Part shown: piece by piece, positions 18,372 through 28,849 of the stretch
How the letters are laid out: each line of letters opens with the position of its first letter
How positions within the stretch are numbered: position 1 is the stretch's first letter
Assembly (NCBI GenBank): GCA_030828405.1
Contig: JAURCP010000001.1
Span: forward strand, 17,241-81,240
Direction: 5' to 3'
DNA: 64,000 nucleotides
DNA from: Thermoplasmatota archaeon
GTDB lineage: Archaea; Thermoplasmatota; Poseidoniia; Poseidoniales; Thalassarchaeaceae
Translations under genes and position numbers: made by a program
The notes under the pieces: generated by a model
Database searches by the model: none
Seen by the model: only the letters and a program-made list of their open reading frames with translations
What the model was told of the DNA's origin: nothing

Positions 18372-19409
18372 CTAGAGTTGTGGAAGTGTAAATTTCTGAG
18401 GTTTCGCTATACCCAAATCTTTCGGTAAATCTCTAATTTTTGTAGGCAAAGTAACTGGAATCATTTCTTTTCCAATCAGTGCTACTCTACTCTCTCTACG
18501 GTCAGATAGAACTTCTCTTCCAACTAATGGTGCTAGATTTCTCGAGAAATCCATAACTTCATCATGAGATGGCATATTTTCAATAGTATGGTTAGATTGA
18601 GAATTTCCTACGTAGATGTAACCCTTCGCCTCAATAAAATCTGGGTCTGCTATATTATCTAGTCTTGCATAGTCTTTCCAGTGACCAAGTGATTCTCCTT
18701 TGATTAGTGTGTGTCTACAAACTGTTCTTGTATCTAAACTTGGCAGAAGTTCCAATGTTTGTTCTAATTTTTCAAAGGCTGACTGATCAAACTTTGGTTT
18801 ACATATTCGGTCAAAAATTTCTTTATTTGGCGCATCTACACTGACATAAAGTTGGGTTGGTAGTGTATCCAGTTTTTCAATTACTTTTGGTAATGAACCA
18901 TTAGTTACCAAGAATGTAGAGACTCCATGTTGATGACAAATGTCTAGAAACTCTCCTAAGCGAGAATATAGAGTAGGCTCTCCATTAAGAGATATTGCAA
19001 CATGCTTTGGATCTTGAGCATCTAACCATTTTTCTCTAGGGACGGAAGGATGTCCTCCAAAACCAGTTAACAATCTACGATGCGCCTTTACTGATTGAAG
19101 AAATAATTCGTAAGGATCATCATCAATTTTTGTTAAAGCATCAGAATGAGGTTCTCTCCAGCAATATGTACATGCTAAATTACAGGTATCTACATTGGGA
19201 GCCATTTGCATGCATCCATGACTTTCAATTCCGTAAAATGTACCTTTGTAACAAGATCTATCTGCGATTAGACTTTGTTTTGTCCAATGACAAACCTTGA
19301 CTCCACCATGTTCTCCAACTAAGTGATAACTTTGTTTTGCTAGACGAGCAGCTATTTTTGGTTCAATTTTAGTCACGGGGTTTTGCATAGGCATCAACTC
19401 AGACATCAA
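18372..19409 (-). CDS. taw1: 4-demethylwyosine synthase (TYW1-like radical SAM enzyme)
   Basis: CNLACTYCWREPHSD radical SAM CX3CX2C; GFGGHPSVPREKWLDAQDPKHVAISLNGEPTLY; VSVDAPNKEIF. Confidence 0.92.
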   Translation of the reverse strand: MMSELMPMQNPVTKIEPKIAARLAKQSYHLVGEHGGVKVCHWTKQSLIADRSCYKGTFYGIESHGCMQMAPNVDTCNLACTYCWREPHSDALTKIDDDPYELFLQSVKAHRRLLTGFGGHPSVPREKWLDAQDPKHVAISLNGEPTLYSRLGEFLDICHQHGVSTFLVTNGSLPKVIEKLDTLPTQLYVSVDAPNKEIFDRICKPKFDQSAFEKLEQTLELLPSLDTRTVCRHTLIKGESLGHWKDYARLDNIADPDFIEAKGYIYVGNSQSNHTIENMPSHDEVMDFSRNLAPLVGREVLSDRRESRVALIGKEMIPVTLPTKIRDLPKDLGIAKPQKFTLPQL

Positions 19410-19462
19410 TTCCCACAGAGGGGCAGTGTCAGATGACTCTTCGAATCAAGGTTCTGATTTCA

Positions 19463-19476
19463 ATTATACGTATAAT
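19463..19476. promoter_or_regulatory. 14-bp perfect palindrome ATTATACGTATAAT in a divergent promoter region
   Basis: Lies between the TYW1-like gene (minus) and the LURP-one-like gene (plus). Confidence 0.35.
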
Positions 19477-19532
19477 AATACGATATCTTGTAGGCGAATA
19501 GACTATGACTCGGAATCCATACGTTACATTTG

Positions 19533-20120
19533 ATGACAGGGCTGCTAGAAAGTAATCATTATCTAATTAGGAAGAAATTACTGAAGATTTTAGGTGAAAA
19601 ATTCCATATTTATTCTGATGATAGTCAGGAGAACCTAATAGGGTATTCATATCAAAAGGCATTGAAACTTAAAGAAGATATCAGAGTTTATACTGACGAA
19701 AGTGAGTCGGAAGAAATAATGAAGATAAAGGCTAGGAATATTCTAGATTTAACAGGAGGATATGACTTTACTGATTCACAAACCGGTGAAAGTTTAGGTG
19801 GAGTCAGGCGTAATTTCCGAAAGTCACTTATTCGAGATAGTTATTCCGTTTTTGACCCAGATAATCAGATTTATGCCGAGATAAAAGAAGACAGGTTGTT
19901 TAGTGCTATCATTAGACGAATTCTTCCACCTACAAAATTATTCTTCCCTCAGGAATTTGCTTTAGATTTCCCCGGTAATCCGCCAATTAGGTTTACTCAA
20001 AAGATTAATCCCGTAATTCAAAAACTCAGCGTAGACATCTCTGAGGGAAATCAGATAGACTCTCGAATAATTCTAGGTGCAGCCATGGTAATTATTGCAA
20101 TTGAAGGAAGGCAAGGCTAA
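19533..20120 (+). CDS. LURP-one-related / scramblase-like fold protein
   Basis: NHYLIRKKLLKILGEKFHIYSDDSQENLIGYSYQKALKLKEDIRVYTDESESEEIMKIKARNILDLTGGYDFTDSQTGESLGGVRR resembles the LURP-one-related family. Confidence 0.7.
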   Translation: MTGLLESNHYLIRKKLLKILGEKFHIYSDDSQENLIGYSYQKALKLKEDIRVYTDESESEEIMKIKARNILDLTGGYDFTDSQTGESLGGVRRNFRKSLIRDSYSVFDPDNQIYAEIKEDRLFSAIIRRILPPTKLFFPQEFALDFPGNPPIRFTQKINPVIQKLSVDISEGNQIDSRIILGAAMVIIAIEGRQG

Positions 20121-20197
20121 AATTAATGATATTCTAGTCTATTTTTTCTGCATCAATATAGCAACCATTGAAATAGGAATGGTCTAGGCCATCTTTA

Positions 20198-21661
20198 ATG
20201 GCACAGGACAGCATACCAGAAGCTTTTACATTTGATGATGTACTTTTGTTACCTGCTGAATCAGCAGTTCTTCCGGCTCAAGTTAAGTTGAAAACTAGAC
20301 TTACTTCTACAATTTCTTTGAATATACCAATAATGTCTGCTGCAATGGATACAGTAACTGAATCTCGTATGGCTATTGCTTTAGCCCAGGCGGGTGGAAT
20401 AGGTGTTATTCACAGAAATATGACAATCGAAGAGCAAGCATCGAAGGTTAATTCTGTAAAGCGATTTGAGTCAGGATTGGTATTAGATCCGATTACAATT
20501 AAGCCTTCAACAACTATAGGAGAAATGCGTCATTTGAAAGACAAACATGGATTTTCGGGTTTACCTGTAATTGATGATGATGACAAACTAGTAGGTATTA
20601 TTACAAATCGTGATATTAGGTTTGTTGATGATGACAATCAGCTTGTATCTTCAATGATGACTACGGATTTGGTCACGGTACCCGAACATGTAGATCCAGA
20701 ATATGCTAAGAAATTGTTACATAAACATAGAATAGAGAAATTATTAGTTGTAGATTCTGAAGGGAAATGTACTGGAATGATGACAGTCAGAGATATTCAG
20801 CGCAGTAGAGATAACCCCGAATCATGTAAAGATAAACATGGCCGTTTGAGAGTTGCAGCAGCGACAGGAACTGGTGAGAAAGGAATCCAAAGAGCAATCG
20901 CATTATTTGAGGCGGGAGCTGACGCAGTAGTAGTTGATACAGCCCATGGACATTCTCACGGTGTATTGCACACAGTTGCAAAAATTAGAGAAATACTCGG
21001 TACAGATTCCCAGATAATTGCAGGTAACGTAGCTACTGCTGCTGCTGCTGATGCTTTGATTGCTGCGGGTGCAAATGCGATTAAAGTCGGTATTGGCCCT
21101 GGCTCTATTTGTACTACTAGAATTGTTTCAGGCGTAGGAGTGCCTCAATTAACTGCGGTCCAGAGTGTGGTTTCTGTATGTAAGAAATTAGACATACCTG
21201 TAATTGCAGATGGAGGAATTAAGTTTAGTGGAGACATAGCCAAAGCAATTGCTGCAGGTGCAGATTGTGTCATGGTGGGAAGCCTTCTTGCTGGAACTGA
21301 TGAGGCACCTGGTGAAGTGATTCTTTACCAAGGTAGGTCATACAAAGTATATCGCGGAATGGGTTCTGTGGGTGCAATGAGCAAAGGCGCTCATGATCGT
21401 TATTTCCAGTCTGAGCAAGGTGATACAAGTAAATATGTACCCGAAGGAATTGAAGGAAGAGTTCCTGCTAGAGGTCCTGTTGAAAATGTAATACATCAAT
21501 TAACAGGGGGTCTCCGTTCAAGTATGGGTTATACAGGTAATCCTGATATTGATTCTATGAAAATAAATTGTGATTTTGTTAAAATTACTAATGCTGGTCT
21601 TTCCGAATCACATGTTCACGATGTAGAAATCACTCGTGAGGCTCCAAATTATAGAAGGTGA
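20198..21661 (+). CDS. guaB: Inosine-5'-monophosphate dehydrogenase
   Basis: Includes CBS domains; [32 protein letters not shown] catalytic loop; [35 protein letters not shown]. Confidence 0.97.
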   Translation: MAQDSIPEAFTFDDVLLLPAESAVLPAQVKLKTRLTSTISLNIPIMSAAMDTVTESRMAIALAQAGGIGVIHRNMTIEEQASKVNSVKRFESGLVLDPITIKPSTTIGEMRHLKDKHGFSGLPVIDDDDKLVGIITNRDIRFVDDDNQLVSSMMTTDLVTVPEHVDPEYAKKLLHKHRIEKLLVVDSEGKCTGMMTVRDIQRSRDNPESCKDKHGRLRVAAATGTGEKGIQRAIALFEAGADAVVVDTAHGHSHGVLHTVAKIREILGTDSQIIAGNVATAAAADALIAAGANAIKVGIGPGSICTTRIVSGVGVPQLTAVQSVVSVCKKLDIPVIADGGIKFSGDIAKAIAAGADCVMVGSLLAGTDEAPGEVILYQGRSYKVYRGMGSVGAMSKGAHDRYFQSEQGDTSKYVPEGIEGRVPARGPVENVIHQLTGGLRSSMGYTGNPDIDSMKINCDFVKITNAGLSESHVHDVEITREAPNYRR

Positions 21662-21665
21662 AGTA

Positions 21666-22187
21666 ATGGAAACAATTGTCCTTGGAGGTGGCTGTTTTTG
21701 GTGCGTTGAAGGCGCAATATTAGGTCTAAAAGGAGTTTCCAAAGTTATTCCAGGATATAGCGGAGGACATATTGATAATCCTACATATGAACAAGTTTGT
21801 AGTAAGAATAGTGGCCATGCTGAGGTCATAGAGGTAACTTTCAATTCAGAAATAATCCCAAGGAAAATATTACTTGAAGTATTTTTCACTTGCCATGATC
21901 CAACCCAATTAAATCGTCAAGGGAATGATATAGGTCCACAATATCGAAGTGTAGTTTACTACAAAAATGAGGAAGAGAAGTTAGAGGTGAATGAAGTAAT
22001 AGGATATCTTCAACAAAACTTTGTTGATGATATTGTTACTGAAGTAAGTCCATTAATTAATTTCTATGTGGCTGAAAATTATCATCATAATTATTTTGCA
22101 AATAACCCAAATAACCCTTATTGTGCCATGGTTGTAAGTCCGAAGATTTCCAAAACAAGGGCTAAACATGCATCCCTATATGAATAA
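21666..22187 (+). CDS. msrA: Peptide-methionine (S)-S-oxide reductase
   Basis: GGGCFWCVEGAILGLKGVSKVIPGYSGG; CHDPTQLNRQGNDIGPQYRSVVYY. Confidence 0.95.
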   Translation: METIVLGGGCFWCVEGAILGLKGVSKVIPGYSGGHIDNPTYEQVCSKNSGHAEVIEVTFNSEIIPRKILLEVFFTCHDPTQLNRQGNDIGPQYRSVVYYKNEEEKLEVNEVIGYLQQNFVDDIVTEVSPLINFYVAENYHHNYFANNPNNPYCAMVVSPKISKTRAKHASLYE

Positions 22188-22286
22188 GATTTTTTTTTTC
22201 GTTTTCTTCTTTCCATATCGAAATCATACAATTAAAAGATTAATCTTGAGTAATATTCAACTATTGATTAAAACTCAATCTGCTAT

Positions 22287-22721
22287 ATGGCTTCTAATGC
22301 GACAGGAGAAACCACGTCGCCTTACGATAAAGCATGGACAATTCACGCCTCAATAATAGGTTTGAATATGGGTAATATTTTGTTCCGCGGTTTAGAATTA
22401 GATCAAGCAGATCCTGATATGGTAGTAGTTACTGGACTGACGATTCTTGCAGCCGCACTCCCTTTTCAAGCTATATTTTTCCTTATAAATTCCTATATTA
22501 GAGAATTTGATGGTACAAACGAGTTAGAATATGTGATGTTGGAAAGATTACTAATAATTTGTCAAGTAATTTCTTATTCTTCACTGATTGGAATAGCGAT
22601 TCTTATGACAAATACTCACTATTATATGGGGACTGCATTCATCATTTCTGCAATTTTAGCTGTATTATTCTTGAGAACAGCATCAAATCAAGCAGATACG
22701 TTGTCCAGAATGTCAAGGTAG
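22287..22721 (+). CDS. Small polytopic membrane protein of unknown function
   Basis: 144 aa with about four hydrophobic segments; no recognised motif. Confidence 0.55.
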   Translation: MASNATGETTSPYDKAWTIHASIIGLNMGNILFRGLELDQADPDMVVVTGLTILAAALPFQAIFFLINSYIREFDGTNELEYVMLERLLIICQVISYSSLIGIAILMTNTHYYMGTAFIISAILAVLFLRTASNQADTLSRMSR

Positions 22722-22728
22722 TGAAGGG

Positions 22729-23577
22729 GTGACATTCATGGCAGGTGGTGTTCGAGTTAGTCCCATGTCGGACGCACTTCAATTCCCAAGTGTTCCACCA
22801 GAATCCCCTTGGGAGGCATATCTATTACTCTTAATTGTCCCATTTTTGCTAAGGTTATTACTAATTGCACCGCCTTTGATAGATTTAGTAAACACATATG
22901 CTCCCCCTGGAAATAGAACCGGTCATATCAAGTGGTTTTTAAGCAAATTTAAGAAGCTACCAATGGAGGGATTTTGGAAGATTGTCATGAATGAAATTCT
23001 TTCATTCATTTTACCCGCTCTAGTTGCATTAACAGCTCGATTACTAATTGATGGAGATATAGGTTGGAATAGCTGGATAGAAACTCCTGAATCAGGTAAA
23101 ATATTACTGATTTTGGCCGGTATTATCTGGTTAATAGTCGATTTCGGTAAGGTTACTCGTTCTAGAAAAAATATTCAGACAATCGCTAAGTATAATCTAA
23201 CTACTGCTAAGATATTTGTAGAAGGTACAGTAGTAAGTAGAGAATTTCTAAAGACTGTAGATGAATTTACTATACCTAGGCCTTGGAGAGAGATAATTGA
23301 TATTTCTGAAGATGATGACGGCATTCACAAACCTGATCAGAGAAACCCATTGCAAGATATTTTCACAAATTTACTTGATAAAGGAGTAGATATGCTAGAA
23401 GACGTTTTGGCTAAGGCCAAAGATCCAGCTTCAGGAATGATTGAGAAGATTGATACCGAAATACGAGAACGTATCACGACTCAAGTTCAAACATCTTCTA
23501 AATCTCTTTTCAGAGATGTGATTTTCTCTATAGCACCTATTGTTGTACTAATTCTTCTTCAGAATTTTATAGGCTAG
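22729..23577 (+). CDS. Membrane protein of unknown function
   Basis: 282 aa; N-terminal hydrophobic segments, charged middle region, C-terminal TM (FSIAPIVVLILLQNFIG). Confidence 0.55.
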   Translation: MTFMAGGVRVSPMSDALQFPSVPPESPWEAYLLLLIVPFLLRLLLIAPPLIDLVNTYAPPGNRTGHIKWFLSKFKKLPMEGFWKIVMNEILSFILPALVALTARLLIDGDIGWNSWIETPESGKILLILAGIIWLIVDFGKVTRSRKNIQTIAKYNLTTAKIFVEGTVVSREFLKTVDEFTIPRPWREIIDISEDDDGIHKPDQRNPLQDIFTNLLDKGVDMLEDVLAKAKDPASGMIEKIDTEIRERITTQVQTSSKSLFRDVIFSIAPIVVLILLQNFIG

Positions 23578-24832
23578 TTTTAATATTATTTTTGAAAAAT
23601 TTCTTTTCTTTTGGTGAAGCAAATAAAATCCACCCCATTCCTATAATAATCTGAATTAATGCTGACAGTGCAATTACTTCTCTCAATTCTAGAAGATTAT
23701 TCTCTAGTATAAGTGCAGCAGCTAGGGCCGAGCAACCCATGGTAAATGTGATCACTAAGTAATCTGTACCTGCCACTCTACCTCTCCATTCATCACCAGA
23801 ACGAATTTGAAGCATTGTGGTTGAATAAACCCAGTTAACGCCCGAACTAGCATGTGCACAGAACACTAATAGCAATAGGATATCGGTCCATTCTAAATAA
23901 GCAACTAAGAGATAAAATATCCCTGATATGCCTACTGAAACACCTAGGAGATATGGTAAAAATTCTCTCTTTTTCATTAATGGTCTAGCTATAATCGGGC
24001 CAAAACCTGAACCAAAGCCTCTTATCATAAACAGCAAACCTATTCCTGCTGCTAATTCTCCAAAACTAGTTTCCATGCCAATTAAAATTAGTAAGAAAAC
24101 TTGTGCTCCCCCTCCTGATGCCCACATTCCTTTAGCAAACACAACTCTACCGATTGCCGGTTCACTACGAATATATTTCCAACCCGATATAATTTCTTTA
24201 AACGCAGATTTAGGCGTGAGCCTACCTTCAACTGGATTATCAGGTCCACCAGGAGGTAGAGTAGATATTAATAAAATCGAGAGTAAAAAGGTTGAACAAT
24301 CAATCCATAAAGCCGTAGTAATTCCAAATTCTGAGATAGTTAAGCCCCCTATTCCTGCCCCAATTCCCAAGGCTACAGACCACCCCCCGGAACCTAACGC
24401 ATTTGCGGTAATCAGTTCATCATTTGAACAAATTTTAGGAAGGTATGAAAATTCTGCAGGGTCAAACAGCGATTTTGCTAAGACCATAACAAAAGCAAGA
24501 AAATAGTATGAAAATAAATTATCAAGCAGATCAAATGAGACTACAGAAACCAGAGCTAATAGAGAAATAAAATTAGATAACATCATTAATCGTTTTCTGG
24601 AATATCTATCTGCAAACATACCTGAAAAAGGATCACATAAAGCCATTCCAAAGCTTCTAGTTACTAATACGCCAGCAATTGCTAGAGGAGAATTATCAGT
24701 AGCTTCTCCTGCTAGAATGAAGAGTGCAATAACAGTGAACCAGTCGCCAATATATGATATCATATCTGCCGTAAATAATCTACGAAATGGCTTATTTTCT
24801 TTCAAGAGTTGAAAGTATCCTATGCCACTCAT
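23567..24832 (-). CDS. MFS transporter
   Basis: FRRLFTADMISYIGDWFTVIALFILA, GMFADRYSRKRLMMLSN loop; about 10-12 hydrophobic segments. Confidence 0.88.
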   Translation of the reverse strand: MSGIGYFQLLKENKPFRRLFTADMISYIGDWFTVIALFILAGEATDNSPLAIAGVLVTRSFGMALCDPFSGMFADRYSRKRLMMLSNFISLLALVSVVSFDLLDNLFSYYFLAFVMVLAKSLFDPAEFSYLPKICSNDELITANALGSGGWSVALGIGAGIGGLTISEFGITTALWIDCSTFLLSILLISTLPPGGPDNPVEGRLTPKSAFKEIISGWKYIRSEPAIGRVVFAKGMWASGGGAQVFLLILIGMETSFGELAAGIGLLFMIRGFGSGFGPIIARPLMKKREFLPYLLGVSVGISGIFYLLVAYLEWTDILLLLVFCAHASSGVNWVYSTTMLQIRSGDEWRGRVAGTDYLVITFTMGCSALAAALILENNLLELREVIALSALIQIIIGMGWILFASPKEKKFFKNNIKTSL

Positions 24833-24909
24833 AATCTTCGCATAACTTATGTATTATCATAGTGATGCTTCGTCATAACTAATAAGACCGAACTGCCATC
24901 GCAAGTATC

Positions 24910-25449
24910 ATGGTTGAAGACCGCCTGGTATGGATAGATCTTGAAATGACAGGTTTAGACCCTGATGAAAATACAATTATTGAGATTGCTACAATTGTTA
25001 CTGAAGGCGATTTATCTATAGTTGCTGAAGGACCTAGTTTCGCGATTTCAGTTTCCGAAGAAGATTTAGCAAAAATGGATGAATGGAATGTTTCCCACCA
25101 TACCCAGAATGGATTGATTGAAAGAGTACGTTCATCTAATATCACTATGAGTGAAGCAGAAAATCTAACATTAGATTTTTTACAGTTACATTGTCTAGCT
25201 GGGGTCCCACCTCTATGCGGTAATACAATCGGGCAAGATCGTCGCTTTTTACGTAGATATATGCCAACTTTACATGCTTTTTTCCATTATCGAAGTGTCG
25301 ATGTTACTAGTGTGAAAGAATTGGTAAGGAGATGGTATCCGGATGTACCAAAATGGAGGAATAATTCTGGCCATAGAGCATTAGGAGATATTAGAGGAAG
25401 TATTGGTGAGTTATCTTATTACAGAGAAAATATTTTTCTGAATGATTAG
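24910..25449 (+). CDS. orn: Oligoribonuclease (DEDD 3'-5' exonuclease)
   Basis: VWIDLEMTGLDPDENTIIEIATIVTEGDL; CGNTIGQDRRFLRRYMP; HRALGDIRGSIGELSYYR. Confidence 0.95.
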   Translation: MVEDRLVWIDLEMTGLDPDENTIIEIATIVTEGDLSIVAEGPSFAISVSEEDLAKMDEWNVSHHTQNGLIERVRSSNITMSEAENLTLDFLQLHCLAGVPPLCGNTIGQDRRFLRRYMPTLHAFFHYRSVDVTSVKELVRRWYPDVPKWRNNSGHRALGDIRGSIGELSYYRENIFLND

Positions 25450-25525
25450 ATTTTTCCCTTTCGTTAAGTCTATTTATCTAGTATATATGAATTAGTTTTT
25501 AGAGTTTATAATTCTCCGGATTAAT

Positions 25526-26092
25526 GTGAAGAGCGCTGATAGTAATTATCAAATCTTATCTCAATTAAGTTATAATGTAATTGCTAAAATGAGGACCTTT
25601 GTTGACAGAAATAATGAAAGATTTTTTCCGGATTATGAGTTATCTCAATTATCTGAAATAGAAATTACATTCCTTACTCGAAATTCTATTTCAAGGCATG
25701 GCCTTACAACTAATTTCGATAAATCTAAGAAAATCAGTTCAAGCAATTGTATAGTTAAACTGAATAGAAATTTATTTGAAAAGAAATATTTACCATATGC
25801 CGAATTCGTACTTTTTCACGAATATATTCACTGTTTAGGGAATTTTTCCCATGATAAAAACTTCCGTCAATTAGAAAATCTCTGGCCTAATATTGGGGAA
25901 ATGAATACTTTTGGAAGACAATTAACTAGAGAATTACAGGAAACTAAGTCCCAATGGGCTTGGACATGTTCTAAATGTAGATTTATTGTAAAACGTAGTT
26001 CACGAAAATTTAGAAGTAATTATTACCATAAAGAATGTCTTGGTAAGTTAGAGAATATACCTATCAATCGTCCCACCAGTTTGGAACATTAA
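25526..26092 (+). CDS. SprT-like zinc metalloprotease-domain protein
   Basis: 188 aa; HEYIHCLG active-site helix, C-terminal CSKCRF...YYHKECLGKL zinc-ribbon-like segment. Confidence 0.7.
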   Translation: MKSADSNYQILSQLSYNVIAKMRTFVDRNNERFFPDYELSQLSEIEITFLTRNSISRHGLTTNFDKSKKISSSNCIVKLNRNLFEKKYLPYAEFVLFHEYIHCLGNFSHDKNFRQLENLWPNIGEMNTFGRQLTRELQETKSQWAWTCSKCRFIVKRSSRKFRSNYYHKECLGKLENIPINRPTSLEH

Positions 26093-27836
26093 ACCAATTC
26101 TCATGATCAACTGGCCTATCTATGGTGGGTAAAGTAAGTACTTGATAACCTGCAAATATTGTCATTCCTGCAGAAGCACATGGGGAAGGGAGATAGTCTT
26201 CTCCAGATTCGGAGATTACTAATTGAATTGTATGCCCTTTAGGTACGATCACATCCATTGGATTAAATTCCATTAACATCCTGTAACTTGTCATGGGAGA
26301 AGTAGCTTTTGCTTCGTAACCTCCATCTCTATACCTAACATCCATAGTTGCATGTCCTAACCTTAAACCTGAAGTTCCATCAAACATAGTTACGAATAAT
26401 TGCCCTCCATTGCAAGTATTTGTTCTAGCATCAATATGTAATGTTGGTAGTCCGGAAATATGCATATCTTCTGTTAGTGGTTGACTGGTAATAGTCATTG
26501 ATTGTTGTGAATTAACAGTTCCTGACATTCCGCCATCCCAGTCTGCAATTGCATATTGAACATTTGTAGTATCTTCTGCAGGCCATGTTTCTTCAATATG
26601 CCACTGCCCATCATTTCTTTGTACTTGGACATAAGACTCGGGTTCATCACCAATTCCTTTCAAGTAATATTCGAACCATGGGAATAGTTCAACCGCCCAA
26701 TCCATTCTTGAGACGCTAGGAAATGCTTCAGCGCCATATCCTGATTCTAGCCCTTCATGGACACTTGGTTGATCTGGGTAGTTATGACCCCACTGTCCTG
26801 AAATAGTCCTAACATTAATACCAGCATCTTTCAATAATTGATGGGTTGGAAATGCATGATATGGGTCAACATTCCAATCTTGTAAACCCCAAACGATGTA
26901 TACGCTTCCATTATAATTATCAATGACATCTTGTAAATGATATCTCTCATCCCAATAATCATTCCATTCATCTCCGCCAAGTCCTGCTCCTAACCAAGTA
27001 GTGAATGGACTCAAAGGTCCAATAGCATCATCAGTACAAAATCTCATATCATCACTTGTAGCATCTGCTGTAGCTCCTTCATACAGAACATCGTATAGCA
27101 TTGCCCTAGCTTCACTGGAACCATTCCTGTAGAACATCTGTTGGACTCCTATAGAACCAGAAATTGGAACAATAGTTTTCAGATGTTCTGATGGATTCTG
27201 AGCGGCTTCCCAGTTTGTTGTTCCAGCATATGATTTTCCCATTAGTCCAACGTTTCCGTTTGACCAATCTTGTTCCCCAAGCCAATGAACCGCTGCTTGG
27301 ATTCCTATTTGCTCGCCAAGACCCTTTACATCTTGACAATGGGTTGATTGACCTGTACCAAATGTTGAAATCTGTGCTAGAGCATATCCATGCGGAACAA
27401 ATTCCTCTAGAACCCATAATCCAACTCCTGCATCAGGAACTGTATTCGGATTAGAATCATCTCCTACTACCCCTTCTCCTCCAAAGTCATAGTATGGATG
27501 TACCGTTGCAATAACGGGTACTTCTGTACCGTTTGGTACATCTGGCATCCATAGAGAGATATGCATTAATGCCGGCCCAGGATATCCTACATCTTGTTCA
27601 GATAGTGGTAGTTCAACTTCTACAAAATGTTCAGTTGGACCAGACCAAGAGTACATTCCGTCAACTGGTAGTTGGCTTCTCCATCCAGTCATATTTAATT
27701 CCATATTTTCTCTTTCATGGATTGGAGTTTCCCACCATTCATCGTTTTTAGCGATTTGTTTTGTTTCCTCGGTAAAGCAACCGGCTAATGTAGGCACAGT
27801 CATGAGTAAAAACATCATGAGTGCGAGAGTGCGCAT
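26064..27836 (-). CDS. Lipoprotein peptidase of the X-Pro dipeptidyl-peptidase/CocE (S15) family
   Basis: Lipobox-like LAGCF; GLMGKSYAGTTNWEAAQ nucleophile elbow; VWGLQDWNVDPYHAF; C-terminal jelly-roll segment. Confidence 0.85.
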   Translation of the reverse strand: MRTLALMMFLLMTVPTLAGCFTEETKQIAKNDEWWETPIHERENMELNMTGWRSQLPVDGMYSWSGPTEHFVEVELPLSEQDVGYPGPALMHISLWMPDVPNGTEVPVIATVHPYYDFGGEGVVGDDSNPNTVPDAGVGLWVLEEFVPHGYALAQISTFGTGQSTHCQDVKGLGEQIGIQAAVHWLGEQDWSNGNVGLMGKSYAGTTNWEAAQNPSEHLKTIVPISGSIGVQQMFYRNGSSEARAMLYDVLYEGATADATSDDMRFCTDDAIGPLSPFTTWLGAGLGGDEWNDYWDERYHLQDVIDNYNGSVYIVWGLQDWNVDPYHAFPTHQLLKDAGINVRTISGQWGHNYPDQPSVHEGLESGYGAEAFPSVSRMDWAVELFPWFEYYLKGIGDEPESYVQVQRNDGQWHIEETWPAEDTTNVQYAIADWDGGMSGTVNSQQSMTITSQPLTEDMHISGLPTLHIDARTNTCNGGQLFVTMFDGTSGLRLGHATMDVRYRDGGYEAKATSPMTSYRMLMEFNPMDVIVPKGHTIQLVISESGEDYLPSPCASAGMTIFAGYQVLTLPTIDRPVDHENWFNVPNWWDD

Positions 27837-27894
27837 ATACTCCCGAATTTATGATAGGATAAAATATAGACTGTGTTTTTGTGTAATGATTTCA

Positions 27895-28788
27895 CTATCT
27901 TTTTTCTATTTGTAAGTCTAAAACTAAATGGTCCCAATGTGGGGCATAAGACTTAATTTTGTTAATTTTATAATTAGTAATAATATAATTATAATCTATT
28001 TTTTGTAATTTTTCAGATGTTTCTAAGAGAAATTTCTCATGATCGTTAGACGGTGATAATCCATGTATATGCAGCACCCCACCTTCTTCTTTTATGCATT
28101 TTAAAGCCACATGATAGGACTCTTCAGCAGTCGGTAGTAGGCCAAGTAATACTCTGTCAGCTATATTCTCTAAATTATCTGTAGTTTTCCGATTATCACC
28201 TTCAATAATAGTACATTTTTTCTCTACATTATTATTCTCAAGGTTATATTTTAATGCATTAATAGAATTAATATTCCACTCACAAGAATAAACATGTTTT
28301 ACATTATCTTTTACTAATATTGGTATTGTATAGTATCCAATTCCACAGAATAAATCAACCACTACTTCATTTTCTGAAACTACTTCCCCCATCCTCCTTC
28401 TTTCATTAATATTACCTGAAGAAAACATACACTGTTTGATATGATAGCCATATTTTATTCCATTTTCTTTTCTAATTACCCAATCATCTTCTCCAACCAA
28501 CATTTCCACAGTTGATTCTCTTTTTTCACCTATTATTTCTCCAGATCTAGCTAACCTTTCTACATTCAAACTTTGGCAAATCTTAATCCAAAATTCATCA
28601 CTAATTATAGGTGTCCAGTGCTCTTTTCTAAAAGATGAATTTGGGATCAGAGCAATATCATCAAATTTCTCCCAGCGATTGGGCAAATCTCCTATTAATT
28701 CAACTATTTTTTCCTCTTCTAAACCTTTTGTTTTTAATAAAGAACTAATATTTTCTCGAAGTAGAGAACTAGGTTTACCCCCACTCAT
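27895..28788 (-). CDS. TYW2/Trm5-like tRNA SAM-dependent transferase
   Basis: VVDLFCGIGYYTIPILVKDNVKHVYSCEWNINSINALKYNLENNNVEKKCTIIEGDNR; HIHGLSPSNDHEKFL. Start set at MSGGKPSS, which removes the overlap with the divergent gene. Confidence 0.78.
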   Translation of the reverse strand: MSGGKPSSLLRENISSLLKTKGLEEEKIVELIGDLPNRWEKFDDIALIPNSSFRKEHWTPIISDEFWIKICQSLNVERLARSGEIIGEKRESTVEMLVGEDDWVIRKENGIKYGYHIKQCMFSSGNINERRRMGEVVSENEVVVDLFCGIGYYTIPILVKDNVKHVYSCEWNINSINALKYNLENNNVEKKCTIIEGDNRKTTDNLENIADRVLLGLLPTAEESYHVALKCIKEEGGVLHIHGLSPSNDHEKFLLETSEKLQKIDYNYIITNYKINKIKSYAPHWDHLVLDLQIEKR

Positions 28789-28849
28789 CGATGTCTCCGA
28801 GATGCAGGATGGATTCAGACTTATGGTAGATGACTTTCTCCAACTTATC

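Noticed and set aside
22168-22356. 62-aa ORF MHPYMNKIFFFVFFFPY...
   Set aside because: Overlaps the msrA end and the next membrane-protein gene; T-rich translation, no RBS seen.
23928-24506. 192-aa plus-strand ORF within the MFS gene
   Set aside because: Shadow ORF opposite a clear transporter; Pro/Lys-rich translation without domain logic.
28679-28849. N-terminal extension of the 1047-aa ORF
   Set aside because: A signal peptide begins at ATG 28850, and the extension overlaps the TYW2-like gene on the opposite strand.
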